A stretch of DNA of 12,222 nt, from NCBI GenBank assembly GCA_002403995.1, contig DHIV01000022.1, positions 13,292 through 25,513 on the forward strand, in the 5' to 3' direction. Made by a program: the position numbers and the translations under genes. Shown here piece by piece: positions 6,390 to 12,222 of the stretch; the stretch's first letter is position 1, and each line of letters starts with the position of its first letter. Under the pieces are notes generated by a model. It was not told where the DNA came from. It saw only the letters and a list, made by a program, of their open reading frames with translations, and made no database searches. Origin of the DNA: Gallionella sp. UBA4737 (GTDB taxonomy: Bacteria; Pseudomonadota; Gammaproteobacteria; Burkholderiales; Gallionellaceae).

Positions 6390-7664
6390 ATGATCTATTA
6401 CCTCGGCCTGGACTTCGGCACCTCCGGCGCGCGTGCCTGCGTCATTGACCAGGACAAAATCATCGTCTGGGAACAGCGCGTCGCAAACCAGGCTCCTGCC
6501 TCGCAAACCCCGGCCGACTGGCGTACCGCGCTGCACACGCTGCTCAGTGCGCTACCGAAAGATATCGCGGTCGAGTTGCGAGGGCTGGCGATAGACGGCA
6601 CCTCCGGCACGGTGCTGCTTTGTGATGAAGCACTGGAGCCATGCTCCCCTGCCCTGCTTTATCACGATAACCGCGCACATCCACAAGCCGAACAACTCAA
6701 GAACATCGCACCTGACGGGCATACCGTTTGCACCGCGACATCGGGGCTTGCCAAGTTCCTTAATCTGACGCAACACGGCGACGTCCATCAAGCCGCGTAT
6801 TTTTTGCATCAGGCCGATTGGCTCACCGCCATGCTCAGCGGGAAGCCCGGCATCAGCGACTACCACAACGCGCTGAAGACCGGTTACGACGTTGAGCATC
6901 TGTGCTGGCCGGATTGGGTGATGGCGCTGCCGCATAGCCGCCTACTACCGCAGGTGCTGGCACCCGGTGAAGTTATCGGGACCATCCTGCCGGATATCGC
7001 GGCGCATTTCTGCATCAACCTGCAATGTATCATCCACGCCGGAACCACAGACAGCACTGCGGCTTTCATCGCTGCAGAAATACAGGAAGCAGGTGTTGGC
7101 GTGACTTCTCTTGGCACCACGCTGGTACTCAAACAACTCTCGGCGCAGCGCATCGAAGCACCGGAATATGGCGTGTACAGTCATCGCTGCGGTGACTTGT
7201 GGCTGGCGGGCGGCGCGTCGAATGCCGGAGCCGGGGTGCTGAGCCATTACTTCAGCGATGCACAGCTCGACTCCCTGAGCGCACAGATCGATCCACTGCA
7301 ATTCTGCCCGCTGGATTATTACCCGCTGACCAGGATAGGCGAGCGTTTCCCGGTCAACGATGCATTGCTCGCCCCTCGACTGGTACCGCGCCCGGATAGT
7401 GATGTGGAATTCCTGCACGGGTTGTTGCAAGGCCTGGCGCGTATCGAAGCAGCGGGCTATGCCAGGTTGGCCGGGTTGGGTGCGCCCCCTCTCAAGCGCG
7501 TCGTGACCAACGGAGGCGGGGCGCAGAACCTGGCGTGGAAAATAATGCGCGAAAGATTGTTGGGCGTCCCGGTCAGCACGGCGGCGCATAGCGAAGCGGC
7601 TTACGGCAGCGCGCTGCTATGCCTTGATGGATTTCATTTGCCCCGCAGCGCAGCCTCGAACTGA
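6390..7664 (+). CDS. FGGY-family carbohydrate kinase, D-ribulokinase / xylulose-kinase-like
   Basis: A 424-residue cytoplasmic sugar kinase of the ASKHA/FGGY fold. The N-terminal phosphate-1 loop is LGLDFGTSGARACVID (Asp8, Ser12). A second GTSGTVLL loop lies at 70-77. The phosphate-2 loop with the probable catalytic base is HAGTTDSTAAF (Asp221). The adenosine motif is VVTNGGGAQNLAWKIM (371-386). The length and the D8/S12/D221 positions match, from memory, the cyanobacterial and plant 'xylulose kinase-like 1' enzyme SePSK, reported to prefer D-ribulose, rather than the longer (about 480-500 residue) XylB or GlpK. I infer D-ribulose phosphorylation, possibly as salvage or metabolite repair. No isomerase, transporter or regulator of a sugar operon is adjacent. 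It follows queF by 45 bp and its 3' end overlaps the convergent GGDEF-EAL gene by 31 bp. Confidence 0.85.
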   Translation: MIYYLGLDFGTSGARACVIDQDKIIVWEQRVANQAPASQTPADWRTALHTLLSALPKDIAVELRGLAIDGTSGTVLLCDEALEPCSPALLYHDNRAHPQAEQLKNIAPDGHTVCTATSGLAKFLNLTQHGDVHQAAYFLHQADWLTAMLSGKPGISDYHNALKTGYDVEHLCWPDWVMALPHSRLLPQVLAPGEVIGTILPDIAAHFCINLQCIIHAGTTDSTAAFIAAEIQEAGVGVTSLGTTLVLKQLSAQRIEAPEYGVYSHRCGDLWLAGGASNAGAGVLSHYFSDAQLDSLSAQIDPLQFCPLDYYPLTRIGERFPVNDALLAPRLVPRPDSDVEFLHGLLQGLARIEAAGYARLAGLGAPPLKRVVTNGGGAQNLAWKIMRERLLGVPVSTAAHSEAAYGSALLCLDGFHLPRSAASN

Positions 7665-10600
7665 TCGATCGGGACCGGCTTGCCGAACAGAAAACCCTGG
7701 AAGGCATGACAGCCGTGATTATCGAGGAACTCGAATTGCGCCATGGTTTCGACCCCTTCCGCTATGACATTCAATCCCAGCGCCTCGGTCATCGCGATGA
7801 TGGTTTGCACGATCGCTGCATCATTGGGGTCGCTCGCAATGTCGCGCACGAAGGATTGGTCGATCTTGATCTGGTCCAATGGCAGCCGTTTGAGGTATTG
7901 CAAAGAAGAATAGCCCGTGCCGAAATCATCCACTGAAAAACCGACCCCGAGCATTTTTAATTCGCGCATTTTGCTGATGGTATCTTCGACGTTCTCCAGC
8001 ACGGTACTCTCGGTGAATTCCATCTTGAGGTGCGAAGGCTTCGCGCCGCTTTCCAGCAGGATACGCTGCGCCTGCGCAACAAAGTCGGGCTGGCGGAACT
8101 GTTTGGCGCTGACGTTCACCGCCAGTATCAGGTCGCGTGTCCGCGCATCATTCTGCCATTCCTTGAGTTGTGTGCAGGCAGTTTTCAACACCCATAGACC
8201 GACCGGCACGATCAGGCCGGTCTCTTCGGCAAGCGGGATAAATTGCGTGGGCGAAACCTCGCCGCGTTCGGGATGATCCCAGCGCAACAACACCTCGGCG
8301 CCTAGCGGGCGGCGCAGACTGTCTACCTGGATCTGGTAACTCAGGTGGAATTGCTGTTTTTCAAGCGCATGGCGCAGATCCGCCTCCATCACCGCACGCG
8401 CTTCCAATGCCATCTGCATGTGCGGATCGAAGAAGCGAATGGCATTCCGGCCTGCCATCTTGGCCTGATACATCGCGACATCGGCGTGCCGGAGCAAGTC
8501 TTCCGCACTTTCCTGATGTTCAAAAAACAGACTGATACCGATACTGACCGTCGAAAGGAACTCGTAATCATTCAGCACATATTGTCTATCCAGCTCGGCG
8601 CGGATCTTTTCCGCAACCGATTCGGTTTGGGTGGCAGCCTCCTCCACCTCGCTGCTCAGATCCTCCAGCACCACCACAAATTCATCGCCGCCCAGCCTTG
8701 CCACGCTGTCACCCTCACGCACGCAAGTTTGCAGGCGGCGTGCCACCTCGATCAACAGCCGATCGCCCATTGCATGGCCTTGCGTGTCATTGATGGTCTT
8801 GAAGTGATCCATATCCAGAAACAGCAGCGCGCCGTGTCGGCCGTTGCGCGCGCTGACTGCCAGCGCCTGCTGTAAACGATCCAGCAACAGACGGCGATTC
8901 GGCAGCAGGGTCAGCGAATCGTAGAAGGCCAGTTGATGGATTGCCTGTTCCGACTTCTTGCGATTGCTGATGTCGCGGAACACCGCGACGTAGTGCGTCA
9001 GCTCATGGTTCTCATCATAAACGGCCGTGATGGTCATCATCTTCGGATAGACACTGCCGTCCTTGCGTTTATCCCAGACCTCCCCGGACCATTTGCCGGT
9101 TTCGAGCAACACAGCCCACATGGCCTGGAAGAAAGCCGCATCATGCCGGCCGGACTGGAAGATGCTAGGGTTGCAACCTATGACTTCATCCTTGTTGTAG
9201 CCGGTGATATCCTGGAAGGCCTGATTGACGCGCAGGATCTTGGCATCAGGCGAGGTGATCATGATCGCTTCCTGGGTGTCGAACGTGACTGCAGCGATGC
9301 GCTGCCCCTCTTCGATCTTCTTGCGTTCGGTGATGTCGCGGCAAGAACCGTATACGGTACCGTCTGGCAAAGTGACCGCATTCATCTCCAGTGGCACACG
9401 GCTACCGTCTTTTCTGTTCAGTTGCATCTCACGAGTCGACACCCCACCCGAGTGAATGATACTGTGGAAACGTTCCCGGTAGATGTCGCGGAATGCGGGG
9501 GTCACCAGGTCATAAATGTTGCCTACCAGCAACTCTTCTTCGGAATACCCCAATAAATTCCTGAATCGCTCATTGACGTACAACCAGCGCTCCTTGCGCG
9601 GGTCAGCCACGAACACCGCATCGGCGGCATTGTCCATCAGCATGCGCAATTTCCTTTCATTGTCGCGAAGCTCTTGCTCGATCTTCTTGCGACCGGTGAT
9701 GTCGCGGCTTGAGGCATAGAGATAATATTTGCCTTCTATCTCCGCGCCCGTGGTGCTGACTTCGACATCGATCAATTCTCCGTCCTTGCGGCGCTGCTTG
9801 GTCTCAAACAATGCGCCCTCTGATCGAATCAACTTCTTGAAGCGTTCCATCAATTCTTCTCTCGACCATTGCGCATCCCAGTCAGCCACGTTAAGTTTGG
9901 CCATTTCTTCCTGGGTATAACCCAACATATGGCAGAAAGTATCATTGACTTCCACTATGTTGCCCCGCTCATCCATGATGTGGATGCCCTCCAGCGCTGA
10001 ATTCATCAATGCCCGGTGGCGCCGCATCAGCACTTCATTTTTCTGTTCAGTTCGTTTGCGCACGGTAATGTCGCGGCTCGATGCGAAAATGTAACGTTGC
10101 CCATCTATTTCGACGCCAACAGTACTGACCTCGACGTCGATCAGCGAGCCGTCCTTGCGACGCTGCACTGTCTCGAACGTTGCGCCACTTTTACCGACGA
10201 AACCCTTGAGCCTCTCCAGCAACTCTTCCTTGGTCCATTGAGCATCCCAATCGGCAATATTGAGCTTGAGTGCTTCATCTGGTGTATAACCCAGCATGCG
10301 GCAGAAGGCATCATTGGCCTCAACGACATTGCCCTGTATATCCATTACGCGGAAACCATCGAGAGCGGTTTTCATCAATCCCTGATAGCGCCTCAGCAGT
10401 GCTTCTGTTCTATTCTGAATCTGTTGGCGCTCGGAAATATCTACACCCATACCAACCAGCACTTGCTCCCCATTGCGTTCAATGCGCCGCCCGGTAAAGT
10501 AGTAAGGGGTCTTTACGCCATTTTTTGCCACCAATTCCGCTTCCACAAAAGTTTCCCCGGTCACAAAGACCTTGCGGATATTCTCCTCGATCAGGGTGCG

Positions 10601-11689
10601 ATCATTCCCTTCAAAAAAATCCAGCGGGTTGCTGCGGGCGATCTCCTCGCTATTGAGCTGCAGCGCGCTCTCAAACTGCCTGTTCCACATCAAAAAGCGT
10701 CCCAATGCATCAAACATGTAAAAGATACCCGGCAGCGATTGGATCAGTTCTTTGCTGAGGTCGCTATCAAGTTTGGCGACTTCCTCCGCGTGCTTGCGGC
10801 TTGCCTGCATGGCCGCCACCATCAGATCGACCAGCAACAGGGTGGCAAAGAACAACAACAGCAAGAACAAACCCTGCTGAACGTCCGAGGTATAAAACGG
10901 ACCCAGTCCAAAGCTGGTCGCCACTGCGGCAATCAACGCCGGTATCAGCACGCCTAATGATGAGCCCATCACCCCAAAGCGCATCGCCGACCAAACGACT
11001 AGAGGCAACAACAAAAATACCAGCTGCTGAGAATGGCTGCTGGCAACATTGATGAAAAGAAACACGTGCCAACTCACGGCGAGCAAGATCGAAAACCAGG
11101 CCAGAAACTCCAGCCGCTGGGCCCATAATTTTTTCAATTCCGTGCGGGAAATATTGAGCAGCAGCGGGGCTGCCATTAACACACCAATGAAATCTCCAGC
11201 CCACCAGGACAGCCAGGCCGAGCCGGCTTGCTGTAAAGTCATCACCTTGTATATCGCCAGACTACCCACGCCGATGCTGGCACTGACCAGCATCCCGATT
11301 GCTGCGGCTACCACGAGGAGCAGGATGTCGTAAGCGCGATCGAGCACGCCATGGAATTCCAACCTGCGCAGCAACCTCGCTGCAAGCAACGGAGCCAGCG
11401 TATCGCCCAGCGCAATGCAACAGTCCAGCAACGGGGTAGAGTCAACGGAATAATTGGTGGCCAGCGCGCCAAGGAATACCCCCGGCCAATAGGTATAACC
11501 CCAACGCATCAAAGCCGCTACGGCAATTCCGGTGGGCAGCCAGATCAGGGTGATGTGAGGATCCACGTAAGGAATCGCCAAGCCCAGCCTGCCGCTGACA
11601 AAGTAAGCCAGCGCCACAAATATGAGTTGCGCAGCAACTTTTGGTTTGCCCTGATGGCTTGAAATTTTTGTCGGTAACTGACTGGTCAT
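7634..11689 (-). CDS. Membrane c-di-GMP signalling protein: MASE1-PASx5-GGDEF-EAL
   Basis: A 1351-residue inner-membrane sensor that makes and/or degrades cyclic di-GMP. Residues about 18-295 are a multi-spanning MASE1 sensory domain (ITLIWLPTGIAVAAL, SWWAGDFIGVLMAAPLLL). Five PAS domains follow, at about 313-425, 432-546, 555-669, 677-792 and 796-912, each ending in the usual RDI(T/S)xRK linker. The GGDEF domain (about 915-1088) has intact GGDEF at 1000-1004 and the inhibitory RxxD I-site (REGD, 991-994) five residues before it. The EAL domain (about 1095-1348) has EVL (Glu1132, in place of EAL), Asn1192, Glu1224, Asp1254-Asp1255, Lys1275, Glu1311 and Gln1331, so both catalytic sets look complete. 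PAS2 and PAS3 are near-duplicates. ATG 11689 lies just before the membrane domain; the SD is weak (AAAG). It is monocistronic by layout. The ligand and the net activity cannot be read from the sequence. Confidence 0.95.
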   Translation of the reverse strand: MTSQLPTKISSHQGKPKVAAQLIFVALAYFVSGRLGLAIPYVDPHITLIWLPTGIAVAALMRWGYTYWPGVFLGALATNYSVDSTPLLDCCIALGDTLAPLLAARLLRRLEFHGVLDRAYDILLLVVAAAIGMLVSASIGVGSLAIYKVMTLQQAGSAWLSWWAGDFIGVLMAAPLLLNISRTELKKLWAQRLEFLAWFSILLAVSWHVFLFINVASSHSQQLVFLLLPLVVWSAMRFGVMGSSLGVLIPALIAAVATSFGLGPFYTSDVQQGLFLLLLFFATLLLVDLMVAAMQASRKHAEEVAKLDSDLSKELIQSLPGIFYMFDALGRFLMWNRQFESALQLNSEEIARSNPLDFFEGNDRTLIEENIRKVFVTGETFVEAELVAKNGVKTPYYFTGRRIERNGEQVLVGMGVDISERQQIQNRTEALLRRYQGLMKTALDGFRVMDIQGNVVEANDAFCRMLGYTPDEALKLNIADWDAQWTKEELLERLKGFVGKSGATFETVQRRKDGSLIDVEVSTVGVEIDGQRYIFASSRDITVRKRTEQKNEVLMRRHRALMNSALEGIHIMDERGNIVEVNDTFCHMLGYTQEEMAKLNVADWDAQWSREELMERFKKLIRSEGALFETKQRRKDGELIDVEVSTTGAEIEGKYYLYASSRDITGRKKIEQELRDNERKLRMLMDNAADAVFVADPRKERWLYVNERFRNLLGYSEEELLVGNIYDLVTPAFRDIYRERFHSIIHSGGVSTREMQLNRKDGSRVPLEMNAVTLPDGTVYGSCRDITERKKIEEGQRIAAVTFDTQEAIMITSPDAKILRVNQAFQDITGYNKDEVIGCNPSIFQSGRHDAAFFQAMWAVLLETGKWSGEVWDKRKDGSVYPKMMTITAVYDENHELTHYVAVFRDISNRKKSEQAIHQLAFYDSLTLLPNRRLLLDRLQQALAVSARNGRHGALLFLDMDHFKTINDTQGHAMGDRLLIEVARRLQTCVREGDSVARLGGDEFVVVLEDLSSEVEEAATQTESVAEKIRAELDRQYVLNDYEFLSTVSIGISLFFEHQESAEDLLRHADVAMYQAKMAGRNAIRFFDPHMQMALEARAVMEADLRHALEKQQFHLSYQIQVDSLRRPLGAEVLLRWDHPERGEVSPTQFIPLAEETGLIVPVGLWVLKTACTQLKEWQNDARTRDLILAVNVSAKQFRQPDFVAQAQRILLESGAKPSHLKMEFTESTVLENVEDTISKMRELKMLGVGFSVDDFGTGYSSLQYLKRLPLDQIKIDQSFVRDIASDPNDAAIVQTIIAMTEALGLNVIAEGVETMAQFEFLDNHGCHAFQGFLFGKPVPIDQFEAALRGK
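9683..10387 (-). repeat. Intragenic tandem duplication of a PAS domain
   Basis: Residues 435-546 (nt 10052-10387) and 558-669 (nt 9683-10018) of the GGDEF-EAL protein align without gaps at an offset of 123 residues (369 bp). By eye about 60 percent of residues are identical, including MLGYT, ADWDAQW, FET, QRRKDG, LIDVEVST and ASSRDIT. This is far more than between the other PAS domains of the protein, so a domain duplication within this gene lineage is likely. Confidence 0.85.
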
Positions 11690-11985
11690 AAAACTTTAAA
11701 GGTAATCCATACTTTTGGCACACTCGCGAACCAGCCAGCACACCACACGACCATAACCTGGCGATTTGGAAAAACCCTGTGGTCATCCAGATTACCACCG
11801 CACAAAGCCACTCTGTTATGCAGAATTGTTGATGTACTTTTAGGCCTAGGCGACTGGATATTAAATCTAATCCCGCCATATTCATATAGCCAAAATGACA
11901 TAAATCTCACCAACCGGGCAAGACGACCGCCGCGCAACACCTTATAATCGTGCTTTCATTTCGTCTCGCACACCCGGAGCCCGCC
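11690..11985. other. Divergent intergenic region between the GGDEF-EAL gene and acnA
   Basis: This 296-bp region is the most AT-rich long gap in the window. Open minus-strand frames cross it, but their translations do not look protein-like and have no credible start. It holds the acnA promoter near its right end. For the minus-strand gene there is a weak pair, TTGGCT (11888-11893) and TAGATT (11864-11869), with 18-bp spacing. GCCTAGGC at 11844-11851 is an 8-bp palindrome without known meaning. I see no RNA gene or riboswitch I can support. Confidence 0.5.
11943..11948 (+). promoter_or_regulatory. Consensus -10 (TATAAT) upstream of acnA
   Basis: A perfect sigma70 -10 hexamer, 37 bp before the acnA ATG, predicts a start near 11955 and a leader of about 31 nt. 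No -35 match is visible at 16-18 bp spacing (the region is GC-rich AAGACG), so an activator may be needed. The SD GGAG (11976-11979) lies 6 nt before the ATG and fixes the start. Confidence 0.5.
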
Positions 11986-12222
11986 ATGTCGCCCAGCACT
12001 GCATCACAAAGCCTGTTCAACACCCGCAAGACTTTCAAGTTCGGCAGCGGCAAACAAGGCACGTTGTATTCGCTGCCCGCACTGGAAGCAGCAGGCATAG
12101 CAAAAATTTCGCGCCTGCCGGTTTCGATCCGCATCGTGCTGGAAGCGGTGCTGCGCAATTGCGACGGCAAGAAGATCTCCGAAACGCATGTGCGCCAGCT
12201 GGCCAACTGGCAGCCGAATGCG
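11986..12222 (+). CDS. acnA: Aconitate hydratase A, N-terminal part (3' end outside window)
   Basis: The first 79 residues are present and the frame remains open to the last base. Aconitase A is a [4Fe-4S] enzyme that interconverts citrate and isocitrate in the TCA cycle. The segment FNTRKTFKFGSGKQGTLYSL, followed by KISRLPVSIRIVLEAVLRNC and KKISETHVRQLANWQPNA, matches the N-terminal region of bacterial AcnA/IRP-type aconitases. It does not look like AcnB, or like AcnD of the methylcitrate cycle, whose N-terminus differs. The iron-sulfur ligand cysteines are beyond the window. The start is supported by GGAG with 6-nt spacing. It is divergent from the c-di-GMP gene. Confidence 0.92.
   Translation, partial: MSPSTASQSLFNTRKTFKFGSGKQGTLYSLPALEAAGIAKISRLPVSIRIVLEAVLRNCDGKKISETHVRQLANWQPNA

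Noticed and set aside
10016..10957. Plus-strand 313-codon frame opposite the GGDEF-EAL gene
   Set aside because: It is antisense to unmistakable PAS domains, with no recognisable domain and no promoter or SD seen.
11844..11851. GCCTAGGC palindrome as an operator
   Set aside because: Eight bases are too short to call. No second copy with regulatory context was seen; the CCTAGG at 1020-1025 is at the smr stop codon.
11442..11940. Minus-strand frames running upstream of the MASE1 gene
   Set aside because: The translation is Cys/Arg/Trp-rich and not protein-like, there is no SD, and they run out of frame into the MASE1 gene.
1..12222. Defence system, mobile element or CRISPR
   Set aside because: I saw no transposase, integrase, nuclease-helicase cluster, regular direct-repeat array or tRNA-flanked insertion. 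Composition is even and the genes are core metabolism or signalling.

Overview
The window looks like chromosomal DNA of a betaproteobacterium, probably Nitrosomonadales (Gallionella/Sideroxydans-like). This is inferred from protein flavour and gene content: an SMC instead of MukB, a short type I QueF, AcnA, and a trxB-smr pair. It was not tested by any search. Coding density is high. I see no tRNA, rRNA, CRISPR array, insertion sequence or prophage.

Layout. (1) 1-1024, plus strand: the C-terminal end of thioredoxin reductase (trxB), then a SmrB-like Smr-domain protein. (2) 1021-1698, minus strand: a 225-residue protein I do not recognise; its stop codon interlocks with that of smr in one CTAG. 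(3) 1699-1844: a divergent intergenic region with a perfect FNR/CRP-family palindrome. (4) 1845-2297, plus: a small secreted DUF4124 protein. (5) 2300-5863, minus: a full-length SMC chromosome-condensation ATPase with a TTG start, divergent from (6) queF (5925-6344, plus), the preQ0 reductase of queuosine synthesis. (7) 6390-7664, plus: an FGGY-family sugar kinase most like the D-ribulokinase / xylulose-kinase-like group. (8) 7634-11689, minus: a very large membrane receptor, MASE1-PASx5-GGDEF-EAL, with both c-di-GMP catalytic domains apparently intact and a recent-looking PAS duplication. (9) 11986-12222, plus: the start of aconitase A (acnA), cut by the window end.

Most genes are independent housekeeping units rather than one pathway. 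Possible co-transcription is limited to trxB-smr and perhaps queF-kinase. Strand changes are frequent and convergent ends are very tight: a 4-bp overlap, a 2-bp gap and a 31-bp overlap. The most informative items are the FNR-type box beside the unknown protein, the duplicated PAS domains in the c-di-GMP enzyme, and the orphan FGGY kinase. I found no convincing new multi-gene system here.
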